DNA from: a bacterium
Lineage (GTDB): Bacteria; Elusimicrobiota; Elusimicrobia; UBA1565; UBA9628
Reading direction: 5' to 3'
Assembly (NCBI GenBank): GCA_021796015.1
Contig: JAJYOT010000037.1
Coordinates: forward strand, 1 to 18,549
Length of the DNA: 18,549 nucleotides
The notes under the pieces are model-generated. The model was given only the letters and a program-made list of their open reading frames with translations. It made no database searches and was not told where the DNA came from. The position numbers and the translations under genes are program-made. Of this stretch, positions 1 to 7,328 are shown in pieces (position 1 is the first letter of the stretch; the number at the start of each line of letters is the position of its first letter).

Positions 1-732
1 TCGATTTGAAAATAAAAATTTAAAGAAAAAAACCAGAGCCAAAGGAAGCGCAAGAAGATTTTCAAGAAAAAGAACAAGACCAATGGTCCAGGCTCCGGAA
101 GAGTTTTGAACCCAATTTGAAGCCGCAAGGCTTGCTTTTGAGAGTTCTTCGGCTAATTCCCTGGCCTTTGAGTCTAAATCATCCTCGGGGCTGACCCAAA
201 CCGGTTTTCCGTAGGCCACGGCGGCCCGCCCAAAGGGAAGCGGAACCTGATACCCGTCCCAGCTTTTTTTAAGAACGATTTTGCGCGAGAGAAAGTTCGC
301 CGTCGGCAAAATGGGAACGCCGAGTTTTTGCGCGAGAAAAACCGCTCCGCGCTTAACCTCTTCTTTAGGGCCCTTGGGTCCGTCCGGCGTAATTCCTAAA
401 TCCCAACCCTCCTTTGTCAAACGCATCATTTCTTTAAGGGCGGCGGAGGCGTTTCTGGAAGAAGAACCGCGAGAGGCGCGAATTTTGGAGAGACTCATGA
501 CTTTGGCGATCATCTCCCCGTCCCGGCTGAGGCTGACCAAAACCGATAAATTGTCCCGCCGGTGGCTGGTCGTAAAAAACATCTGCTGGCTATGCCAGAA
601 AGCGTAGACAAAACGCCGGTTTTGCGCGCGTAAAGACGCCCTTTTTTCTTCTCCCAGAATTTTAAGCCGCGTCGTCCATTTAACGAGGGTGAGATAAAGG
701 TAAGCCAAATACGGCGCGAGCCGCCGAAACAA
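1..732 (-). CDS. DUF374 lysophospholipid acyltransferase-like protein (partial, C-terminus off the left edge)
   Basis: The frame is open for 244 codons down to the window edge. It begins at a TTG with a GGAG ribosome-binding site six bases upstream; that site overlaps the stop of the preceding gene. Motifs match the DUF374 branch of lipid acyltransferases: FWH at residues 45-47, SRDGE at 69-73, RGSSSR at 88-93 and a TPDGPKGP block at 115-122. Members of this family are thought to acylate lipid A or phospholipid precursors at the inner membrane. No ATG lies near the start of this frame, which makes the TTG the best choice. After the domain ends (about residue 205) there is an unusual hydrophobic stretch at 215-241 that is still open at the edge. 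It could be a membrane anchor or the first helix of a fused partner. Substrate is not known. It is the last visible gene of the hppA-sec operon. Confidence 0.85.
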   Translation of the reverse strand, partial: MFRRLAPYLAYLYLTLVKWTTRLKILGEEKRASLRAQNRRFVYAFWHSQQMFFTTSHRRDNLSVLVSLSRDGEMIAKVMSLSKIRASRGSSSRNASAALKEMMRLTKEGWDLGITPDGPKGPKEEVKRGAVFLAQKLGVPILPTANFLSRKIVLKKSWDGYQVPLPFGRAAVAYGKPVWVSPEDDLDSKARELAEELSKASLAASNWVQNSSGAWTIGLVLFLENLLALPLALVFFFKFLFSNR

Positions 733-741
733 ATGAGACTC

Positions 742-1329
742 CTAACTCTCCGCGGGAACGGTCTCGGAGCCGGGCTCGCGAACAGACTGGGGCTTTGATT
801 TTTTCTTTTTAATTTTAGAAACCCAACTGAGGGCCGCCACCGACGACAAAAGCGGGGTCAAACGCCCTTCCTGAAAACTGATTCCAATTTTGCTTCCGTC
901 CATTTTCTTAACGGCCGCTTCCTGAATTTCCGGCTTAAGCAAAAGAGAAACCGGGCTTAACTCGCAGGAATCTTTTTGGGCTTCCGAATTAATGATTTCA
1001 ACCGCGAATTTCCGGCATTCCTCCAAGGCCATTTCCCAAACCAGGGCCTCATGCCCGACCGACACGGGCTTAAGGGGAGATGAGGCTTCTCCGATAGTCG
1101 CCAGGATAAGGCTATAAGCGATTCCGGGCACGGGAGAGAAAACTTTTTGATCGGGATCTTCGATTCCAAAGGTGTCAAAGAGAATCGCGGGCTTAAGAGA
1201 TTTCGCGATTCGGTCCAAATCATCCTGAATGACTTCTTGCGGAGACTCAATCGGAAAACCAGATTTTTTCGCGCGCCTCATGAGCTCCCAAGCGCGCAGT
1301 TGAATCTTAAATCCGACGATTTTACGCAT
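742..1329 (-). CDS. Divergent MetH-reactivation-domain-like protein, function unknown
   Basis: This 195-residue soluble protein has no signal peptide or membrane segment. Its start overlaps the end of secF by 8 bp, so it is probably translationally coupled. I do not recognise it with certainty. Its layout resembles the small stand-alone proteins related to the AdoMet-binding reactivation domain of cobalamin-dependent methionine synthase. It has a helix followed by a KPAILFDTF-type strand (residues 47-55), a SLILATIGEA segment (73-82), a long helix with EECRKFAVEI, an SP...EIQ segment, then IGISFQEG (148-155) and a closing SSVAAL strand. In the known family the corresponding pieces end in a TESxxxxPRKSV-like motif. 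The glycine/tyrosine-rich AdoMet-binding turn appears to be missing, so activity is doubtful. The C-terminal 30 residues are basic and low in complexity. The gene is certain to be coding by context; the family link is a remote inference. Confidence 0.7.
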   Translation of the reverse strand: MRKIVGFKIQLRAWELMRRAKKSGFPIESPQEVIQDDLDRIAKSLKPAILFDTFGIEDPDQKVFSPVPGIAYSLILATIGEASSPLKPVSVGHEALVWEMALEECRKFAVEIINSEAQKDSCELSPVSLLLKPEIQEAAVKKMDGSKIGISFQEGRLTPLLSSVAALSWVSKIKKKKSKPQSVREPGSETVPAES

Positions 1330-2308
1330 TTTTAACTGTTTTTTTGGATTTCCGTTCGTACTTGTTGGAAGAAGAGTTTTTCGGGCTCACAACGGGCTTT
1401 TCATCCGGGCGGCCGCGCTCATGGCGCAAGGTCCACTCGTAAACCAAGGGAGCCGCGACGGCAATGGAAGAATAAGTGCCGACGATGGTGCCAAAGACCA
1501 TCGCTAGAGCGAAATGATGAATCACTTTTCCGCCGAAGAAATAAAGAATGGAGACAACGATTAAAACCGTGGAGCTGGTGATAATGGTTCGAGACAGGGT
1601 CTCATTCATGCTTTCATCCATCACCTGCCTCAAGGATTCTTTCCGCATGATGCGCAGTTTTTCGCGAATGCGGTCAAAAATGACGATTGTGTCATGAATG
1701 GAATAGCCGCCGATGGTTAAAATGGCCGAGACAATCAGCAAATCCACATGAAAGCCCATCAGGGAGAAAAACCCGTAGGTCGCCAAAACATCGTGAAAAA
1801 GGGCGATAATACCGGCAAGCCCCCAAACCGGGTTTGCGAAGCGAAAGCCCAGATAAATGATGATGCCGGACAAAGATAAAGCAATCGCCCACAAAGCCTG
1901 CTGAAACAAATGCTTTCCCACCGCCGGGCCGACATAAGATTTGCTGTCGACATGAAAGGTATTTCCCGGCAAGGCCGCCTGCAAGTTTTTGAGTTGCGTA
2001 TCAAGGGCGTCGGAAGAAGATTTTTGGTCGGTGTTCTGAACGCGCACCATGAAGGTATTAGAGCCGACGTATCTTTGGATGGCGGGGTTGGTCAAGCCCG
2101 AGGACGTCAAGGCCTTTCTCAAATCCGAGGTATTGATCGCCTTGTCGAAGCTCATCTGGATTTCGGTTCCGCCGGTAAAATCAATTCCGTATTTGATGCC
2201 GCGCGTCATCAAGGACACGACGCTTCCTCCCAACAAAAGCCCGGAAACGGCGAAAAACTTCCAGCGCAGTCCGAGAAAGTCGAAATGAGTTTTAGGAAAT
2301 AGTTGCAT
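1322..2308 (-). CDS. secF: Protein translocase subunit SecF
   Basis: SecF (328 aa) pairs with SecD in the inner membrane and uses the proton (or sodium) gradient to help pull secreted proteins out of the SecYEG channel. The protein shows the family pattern. There is one N-terminal membrane helix (about 15-33), the FTGGTE signature (44-49), a small periplasmic domain, and five further membrane helices from about 138 to 290. The conserved helix-4 motif reads GGYSIHDTIVIFDRIRE, with D206 at the ion-relay position; His replaces the more usual Asn before that Asp. The tail after residue 295 is basic and extends into the cytoplasm. It starts three bases after the secD stop, so the two are clearly co-translated. 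Length is normal for a stand-alone SecF. Confidence 0.96.
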   Translation of the reverse strand: MQLFPKTHFDFLGLRWKFFAVSGLLLGGSVVSLMTRGIKYGIDFTGGTEIQMSFDKAINTSDLRKALTSSGLTNPAIQRYVGSNTFMVRVQNTDQKSSSDALDTQLKNLQAALPGNTFHVDSKSYVGPAVGKHLFQQALWAIALSLSGIIIYLGFRFANPVWGLAGIIALFHDVLATYGFFSLMGFHVDLLIVSAILTIGGYSIHDTIVIFDRIREKLRIMRKESLRQVMDESMNETLSRTIITSSTVLIVVSILYFFGGKVIHHFALAMVFGTIVGTYSSIAVAAPLVYEWTLRHERGRPDEKPVVSPKNSSSNKYERKSKKTVKNA

Positions 2309-2311
2309 GGT

Positions 2312-3733
2312 TTATCCGATACTAATTGAAGTGATGTCGCGATTGGCGAGATAGCTTTGAAAAATCAGGCGCGTCAGCCAAACGGCGGTAAACATCGAGA
2401 TGGCGAGACCCAAGACCAAGGTCACGGCAAAACCTTTGATGGAACCGCTTCCAAATTGAAACAGGAAAATAGAAGAAATCAAGGTCGTGATGTTGGAGTC
2501 AAAAATCGCGGTAAACGCGCGGTCATAACCCGCCTCAAGGGCGATTCGGACCGGCTTTTGAAGCGCGAGCTCTTCCCGGATACGTTCAAAAACTAGAACG
2601 TTATAGTCGACCGCCATTGCGATCGTCAAAACGATTCCGGCGATTCCCGGCAAGGTCAAGGTGGAGCCGAAATAGCACATGCAGGCCAGCAAAAAGACGA
2701 GATTTAAAATCAGCGCGACATCCGCGATCAGCCCCGCCATGCTGTAATAAATGGCCATGAAGATTAGGATGAACACGCCCGCGATCGCGGTTGCGATGAG
2801 ACCGGCTTTAATCGAATCTTCTCCCACCGTGGGGCCGATAGTCCGCTCCTCGATAATCTTGACGGGAGCGGGAAGGGCGCCCGCGCGGAGAACAATCGCC
2901 AAGTCCTTGGCCTCATCAATCGTAAATTGTCCTTCGATAATTCCAGAACCCCCGGAAATGCGGCTTTTAATGACGGGAGCCGAATAGACCACTCCGTCTA
3001 AAACAATCGCCATGTTCTTTCCGACATTGGCCCCGGTTAAATTGGAAAAAGCGCTGGCGGCCTCGGGCTTAAACTTAAACGCGACGTCGGGCATGCCGTA
3101 GTCTCCGCCGGTTTCAACCCGGGCGGTCTCAAGCTGGGCTCCGGTTAAAGGCACGTCTTTGGAAAGAAGATAAAGCGAACCGTCTTTTCCTTTTAAGAGG
3201 GCGTCTTCCTTGGGAACCAATTTCGCGGCTTCCGTGGAAACAACCACCGTCTGCCCCACGAAAGGGTTGGCGAGCTCAGAGATTTTACCGAGCGCTTTTT
3301 GAGCGGCGTCGGATTTATCCACCATTCTAAATTCCAGAAGCGCGGTCTTTCCAATTAGATTTTTAGCTTCCCGCGTATTGGTCACGCCCGGAAGTTCAAC
3401 GACGATCCAACGATCGCCTTGTTTGGCGATCAAGGGCTCCGCCACCCCGAATTGGTCCACGCGGTTGCGGATGATTTCAATGGCGCGGTTGAGCGCATCG
3501 GGAACGGACTCCTTGGGATCGAGCTTTGAAACGTCCAATTCCATCAACAAATAAGTTCCGCCGCGCAGGTCAAGACCCAGATTGAGAAGCCAGTGGGGCC
3601 TGAGCCTTAAAGATTCCAGCTTTTGTCTTTCCGCCGCGCTTTGAGAATACCAGTTAATAGAAGGGTACAGAAGAAAAACGGCGAGCGCGACCGCACCGAC
3701 AACCAACCCCCACTTCATTTGAAGTTTAGTCAT
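2312..3733 (-). CDS. secD: Protein translocase subunit SecD
   Basis: SecD (473 aa) is the larger half of the SecDF export motor. It has an N-terminal membrane helix (about 8-24), then the LGLDLRGGTYLLMELD signature (52-67; Arg where many homologues have Gln). A periplasmic P1 domain runs to about residue 300, followed by the TIGPTVGEDSI motif and five membrane helices. The helix-4 motif LPGIAGIVLTIAMAVDYNVL carries D376, the residue expected to take part in proton relay, followed by FERIREE. It is shorter than the 615-residue E. coli protein, mainly in the periplasmic part, as in many non-proteobacterial SecDs. The ATG follows the yajC stop directly with no spacer and only a weak ribosome-binding site, suggesting coupling to yajC translation. 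Confidence 0.97.
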   Translation of the reverse strand: MTKLQMKWGLVVGAVALAVFLLYPSINWYSQSAAERQKLESLRLRPHWLLNLGLDLRGGTYLLMELDVSKLDPKESVPDALNRAIEIIRNRVDQFGVAEPLIAKQGDRWIVVELPGVTNTREAKNLIGKTALLEFRMVDKSDAAQKALGKISELANPFVGQTVVVSTEAAKLVPKEDALLKGKDGSLYLLSKDVPLTGAQLETARVETGGDYGMPDVAFKFKPEAASAFSNLTGANVGKNMAIVLDGVVYSAPVIKSRISGGSGIIEGQFTIDEAKDLAIVLRAGALPAPVKIIEERTIGPTVGEDSIKAGLIATAIAGVFILIFMAIYYSMAGLIADVALILNLVFLLACMCYFGSTLTLPGIAGIVLTIAMAVDYNVLVFERIREELALQKPVRIALEAGYDRAFTAIFDSNITTLISSIFLFQFGSGSIKGFAVTLVLGLAISMFTAVWLTRLIFQSYLANRDITSISIG

Positions 3734-4039
3734 TTATTTAGAAGCAAGCTCGGCTTCATCTTCAGAGCCCGAGGAAATGAGCTTGGAAACCGCCTGTCTG
3801 GCAACCGTGAGTTTCACGTTTTCGGCGAAACGCACTTCCAAATCAGTCCCTTTAATGCCGACAATCGTTCCGTAAAAGCCGCCGGTGGTCAAAACCTTAT
3901 CGCCTTTTTTGAGTCCTTCGAGCATTTTTTCGTGGGCTTTCTGTTGTTTCTGCTGGGGACGAATGAGCAAAAAATAAAAGATCACGAAAATCGCGACGAT
4001 GGGAAGCAGACTGATAATGGGGTTTCCTTGAGGTTGCAT
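3734..4039 (-). CDS. yajC: Preprotein translocase accessory subunit YajC
   Basis: YajC (101 aa) is a small single-span inner-membrane protein that associates with SecDF. The membrane helix covers about residues 8-26 and ends in the family hallmark FLLIRPQQKQQK. The cytoplasmic part contains LKKGDKVLTTGGFYGTIVGI, the typical SH3-like strand pattern, followed by an acidic tail. The ATG is preceded by a clear AGGAG site. The order yajC-secD-secF is the standard one in many bacteria. It lies only 21 bp downstream of hppA. Confidence 0.96.
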   Translation of the reverse strand: MQPQGNPIISLLPIVAIFVIFYFLLIRPQQKQQKAHEKMLEGLKKGDKVLTTGGFYGTIVGIKGTDLEVRFAENVKLTVARQAVSKLISSGSEDEAELASK

Positions 4040-4060
4040 AAAATTTCTCCTGAGTTTTTA

Positions 4061-6214
4061 TTATACGAAAAGCGGAGCCAAAACGAGCGTAATGGTCGCC
4101 AAAAGTTTAATCAGAACATGCAGAGACGGGCCGGCGGTGTCTTTAAAAGGATCCCCGACCGTGTCTCCCACCACCGCCGCTTTATGAGTATCCGACTTTT
4201 TTCCGCCATGCGCGCCGGTCTCGATAAATTTCTTAGCGTTGTCCCAAGCGCCGCCGGAATTATTCAGAAACAAAGCCATCAAAATTCCAGCGATGGTGCC
4301 CACCATTAAAAGTCCGGCCACGGCTTCGGCCGCAATCGTCGGGTCCGCTGGCGTGATAAACGCCCGGAAGGCGACTCCAACCAGGACCGGACCTGCCACC
4401 GCAAGAATTCCCGGGAGAACCATCGCCTTGAGCGCCCCGATGGTCACGATGTCCACGCATTGGCCGTAATCCGGCTGCTCGGTTCCCTGCATAATGCCGG
4501 GCTTTTCTTTAAATTGACGCCGAACCTCGCTGATGACGGCATAAGCCGCCCTTCCCACTGCGCGAATAGCCAAGGCCGAAAAGAGAAACACCAGCATCGC
4601 TCCGAGAATTGCGCCGACAAAAACTTCCGGCTTTGAGATATCCACGGCAATTCGGTGAGAAGTATAGTGAAATACCTCATCTAAATAGGCCGAGAAAAGA
4701 AGAAACGCCGCTAAAGAAGCCGAGCCGATGGCATACCCTTTAGTCAGAGCTTTCGTCGTGTTTCCAGTCGCGTCCAAGCGATCGGTTTTTTTGCGCGTCT
4801 CCTCCGGCTCCTGACTCATCTCGACGATTCCGCCCGCGTTGTCGGTGATGGGGCCGAAAGTGTCCATGGCTAAAATATAGGCCGCGGTTGAAAGCATTCC
4901 CATGGTCGCAACCGCCGTTCCAAAAAGACCGCCTTTCCCGGGAAGGGCCATGACCCCGATTTTATAGGAAGCGAGAATAGCCGCGCCGATGACCAAAATC
5001 GGCATCGCGGTTGATTCAAGCCCCACCGCGACTCCGGCGATGACGTTGGTCGCGGGACCGGTTTCGGAAGATTTCGCGATGTCTTTGACCGGCCGATAGC
5101 GGGATTCGGTGTAATACTGCGTAATATAAACGAAGGCCTGGGCCGTCAGAATTCCGATTAATCCGCAAGCAGAATAATATTTCCAAGCCTCCGGAGATTC
5201 CGGAGAAGCCAAAAGCCAATGTGCCGCCCACACAAATCCGCAAGCGGCCAGAAGAGAAGAAACCCAATAGCCGCGGTTTAAGGCGCTCATGGGATCTTCT
5301 TCTCCATTGGTTTTAACAATCATAATTCCCACAATAGAAGCCAAAATACCGAGGCTTCCGGCAACCAGCGGGAAAAGAACGCCTTTAAATCCAAAAAACG
5401 GAATCAAACCGACGCCCAAAATCATCGCGCCGATATTTTCCGCGGCGGTCGACTCAAACAAATCCGCGCCTCTTCCGGCGCAGTCTCCGACATTGTCTCC
5501 CACCAAATCGGCGATGACGCCGGGGTTGCGGGGATCATCTTCCGGAATTCCGGCTTCCACTTTTCCGACTAAGTCCGCTCCCACATCCGCCGCCTTTGTA
5601 TAAATTCCGCCGCCCAATTGCGCGAAAAGAGCGACAAAAGAAGCTCCAAAGCCGTAACCCACGATAATAAAAGGAATCTGGGAATAATCATATCCCATCA
5701 GTTTCAAAGCCGCGAAAAGGCCTCCCACGCCTAAAATCGACATCGCCGTCACAAATAATCCGCTCACCGCGCCCCCTCGCATGGCGGTCTGAAGAGCTTC
5801 CCCCAGGGAATTTCGCGCGGCGGAAGCGACACGAATATTGGTCCGAATCGAAACCCACATACCGACGTAGCCCGCAATCACCGAACAGAGAGCGCCGATA
5901 ATGAAGGAAATCGTCGTCAAAAACGCCAAGGTCATGGGAAGAGCGGGGTCTTGTGAATTATGCGGACGGACAAAAGCGTAAAGAACGAAAATCACAATCG
6001 CCAAGACCAAAGCCAGCCCCGCGATGGTTTTATTCTGCCGTCTTAAGAAAGCCTCCGCCCCGCTTTTAATGGCATCTGAAATTTTCCGCATCCCCGGCGT
6101 TCCGGTGTCTTTGGCCAAAACCCAACGGATAAGCCCCAGGGCCACAAGCAAGGCAAACAGAGAGACAGAGAAGACAATCAATAATTCCGGCTTCATGGAC
6201 GCGGATGAAAACAT
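4061..6214 (-). CDS. hppA: Membrane-bound proton-translocating pyrophosphatase
   Basis: This 717-residue integral membrane pump splits pyrophosphate and moves ions out across the inner membrane. It has the usual set of about 16 helices. Signature motifs are intact: DVGADLVGKVEAGIPEDDPRNP starting at 210, GDNVGDCAG at 239-247, TDNAGGI at 457-463 and the C-terminal GDTVGDPFKDTAGPS. The motif GNTTKALTKG starts at 484 and has Lys at 488 and Thr at 491. In this family that pair marks the potassium-independent subgroup, whose studied members pump protons; Ala at the Lys position marks potassium-dependent ones. The start at 6214 has an AAGGAG site eight bases upstream; the Met at residue 7 has none. 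It opens the operon that continues into yajC-secDF, and a good sigma-70-like promoter lies just upstream. Confidence 0.96.
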   Translation of the reverse strand: MFSSASMKPELLIVFSVSLFALLVALGLIRWVLAKDTGTPGMRKISDAIKSGAEAFLRRQNKTIAGLALVLAIVIFVLYAFVRPHNSQDPALPMTLAFLTTISFIIGALCSVIAGYVGMWVSIRTNIRVASAARNSLGEALQTAMRGGAVSGLFVTAMSILGVGGLFAALKLMGYDYSQIPFIIVGYGFGASFVALFAQLGGGIYTKAADVGADLVGKVEAGIPEDDPRNPGVIADLVGDNVGDCAGRGADLFESTAAENIGAMILGVGLIPFFGFKGVLFPLVAGSLGILASIVGIMIVKTNGEEDPMSALNRGYWVSSLLAACGFVWAAHWLLASPESPEAWKYYSACGLIGILTAQAFVYITQYYTESRYRPVKDIAKSSETGPATNVIAGVAVGLESTAMPILVIGAAILASYKIGVMALPGKGGLFGTAVATMGMLSTAAYILAMDTFGPITDNAGGIVEMSQEPEETRKKTDRLDATGNTTKALTKGYAIGSASLAAFLLFSAYLDEVFHYTSHRIAVDISKPEVFVGAILGAMLVFLFSALAIRAVGRAAYAVISEVRRQFKEKPGIMQGTEQPDYGQCVDIVTIGALKAMVLPGILAVAGPVLVGVAFRAFITPADPTIAAEAVAGLLMVGTIAGILMALFLNNSGGAWDNAKKFIETGAHGGKKSDTHKAAVVGDTVGDPFKDTAGPSLHVLIKLLATITLVLAPLFV

Positions 6215-6254
6215 AGGCCACTCCTTTTAAAATTAAACTTAAAAAACGCATAAC

Positions 6255-6284
6255 ATTAAATCACTTTTCTAAACCGAATATCAA
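6255..6284 (-). promoter_or_regulatory. Sigma-70-like promoter of the hppA-yajC-secDF operon
   Basis: On the minus strand a TTGATA box (6279-6284) is separated by 18 bases from TTTAAT (6255-6260). Each matches the consensus at five of six positions. Transcription would begin near 6248, leaving a leader of about 34 bases with the strong ribosome-binding site of hppA. It is the only sizeable gap upstream of hppA. Identified by eye only. Confidence 0.5.
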
Positions 6285-6291
6285 ATTTATC

Positions 6292-6310
6292 GGCGGGACA
6301 TAAGACCGCC
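6292..6310 (-). terminator. Weak hairpin after the outer-membrane protein gene
   Basis: GGCGG and CCGCC arms (five pairs) enclose a nine-base loop 11 bases past the stop at 6321. It is followed by GATAAATTT and not by a clean T-run, so any termination would be weak or partial. It lies just upstream of the hppA promoter, which is where a terminator would be expected. Confidence 0.25.
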
Positions 6311-6320
6311 TCCGACAATT

Positions 6321-7328
6321 TCACCACCTGGCATAGAGACGGACGACCGGGCCTTGATAAAAAAGGAAGAAGGTATCGGGGGAAAGGGTAGACTCCGTAA
6401 AATAGTTCGCATTACCGCCATTTTGCAGCGGCATCACGGCAAAAGCCCCGACCTCATAACCCACTCCCAACGCAGTCGGGATATTCCAAAATTGATGGTT
6501 CCATCTGACCCCAAGAGACACATCCGCATGCGCAATCAGATTAGTGAATACGCTCGAATGGAGAGGATATCCGCCATTAAGCTGTTCCGCATTGGAAATT
6601 GTCTGCGAACCCAAATGCGCCTGACCCATTCCAACACCATAGCCTCCTCGCGAAAAAAAGCCCCAAGTGGAATCCGTATTCGAGACTTGATCCAAAAATT
6701 TCCCCGCGAGAGTATCCCATCCCTGCTCGAACTCAAAAGTTTTGAGCGGGTAATTGGGATCATAGACGGGCGTCCCAGCGCAAGAAGTATACCCGCAGGG
6801 GCGATATCCAGTCAAGGCAACGGGCAAGGAAAGAGACGAGTATCCAATACTGATATAGGTAATCCCAAGCTCATAGACGGCATCGATACTGGTATATTGG
6901 TTGTCGAAGTTGGTTTGAGCGGATTGGCCGGACGCCAAAGCTCCGCTCCAAGAGGAAGTTCCATAAAGACGGCTTTGCTCGACTCTCATCATCCAGTTTT
7001 TATATCCCAAGTATCCAATCAAATCCTGATAGGTTCCAATCGAGTTGATTTCACTATTGCTCAGACTGGCGTCAAATCCGAATTTTAATCCGCCAAGCTT
7101 ATTGGAGACCAAAGTGCCTTGGTAGCGGGTCATAGACGTCGGATTAAAATGATAAGAAATATCGCCGGAATGGTCGAGAACCTGCCAATTCATATCCGGA
7201 ATGACATCAATATTGGTCGAGGCGGAATCTTGAGCAGAGGAATCATCGGAAGATGAAACCTCATCGCTCCAGACAATCCTCGGCAGGAGAAAAACCGAGA
7301 GCCCTAGCGCCAAAAAAAAGCGGTTCAA
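6321..7328 (-). CDS. Predicted outer-membrane beta-barrel protein, unknown function
   Basis: I do not recognise the family. The 335-residue product starts with a signal peptide: Arg3, then a hydrophobic run to about residue 19, with likely cleavage after VWS at 21. A Ser/Asp-rich linker follows (22-38), and then a long region of short alternating strands rich in Gly, Tyr, Trp, Ser and Asn. It ends in VVRLYARW. Alternating hydrophobic residues with a final aromatic are the hallmark of barrel proteins inserted by the BAM complex. Two close cysteines (178 and 183) may form a disulfide in a loop. The start is a TTG whose last two bases belong to the TGA stop of the aminopeptidase gene, and no ATG is available nearby. 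No ribosome-binding site is evident, so translation probably depends on the upstream gene. An 8-base T-run lies in codons 4-6. Confidence 0.8.
   Translation of the reverse strand: MNRFFLALGLSVFLLPRIVWSDEVSSSDDSSAQDSASTNIDVIPDMNWQVLDHSGDISYHFNPTSMTRYQGTLVSNKLGGLKFGFDASLSNSEINSIGTYQDLIGYLGYKNWMMRVEQSRLYGTSSWSGALASGQSAQTNFDNQYTSIDAVYELGITYISIGYSSLSLPVALTGYRPCGYTSCAGTPVYDPNYPLKTFEFEQGWDTLAGKFLDQVSNTDSTWGFFSRGGYGVGMGQAHLGSQTISNAEQLNGGYPLHSSVFTNLIAHADVSLGVRWNHQFWNIPTALGVGYEVGAFAVMPLQNGGNANYFTESTLSPDTFFLFYQGPVVRLYARW
7312..7319 (-). repeat. T8 homopolymer tract in the signal-peptide codons
   Basis: Eight consecutive T residues on the coding strand sit about ten bases after the TTG start of the outer-membrane protein gene. 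Slippage here would shift the frame immediately. At eight bases it is at the lower end of tracts known to be unstable, so switching is only a possibility. Confidence 0.6.

Noticed and set aside
281..607. 108-codon plus-strand open frame
   Set aside because: Antisense to the DUF374 acyltransferase, which has its full set of motifs on the minus strand.
3623..4309. 228-codon plus-strand open frame across yajC and its flanks
   Set aside because: It lies antisense to the certain genes hppA, yajC and secD, and the translation has no recognisable domain. It is a shadow frame.
6354..7088. 244-codon plus-strand open frame
   Set aside because: Antisense to the outer-membrane protein gene, which has a signal peptide and a barrel-like end. 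The plus-strand product is basic with no family pattern.
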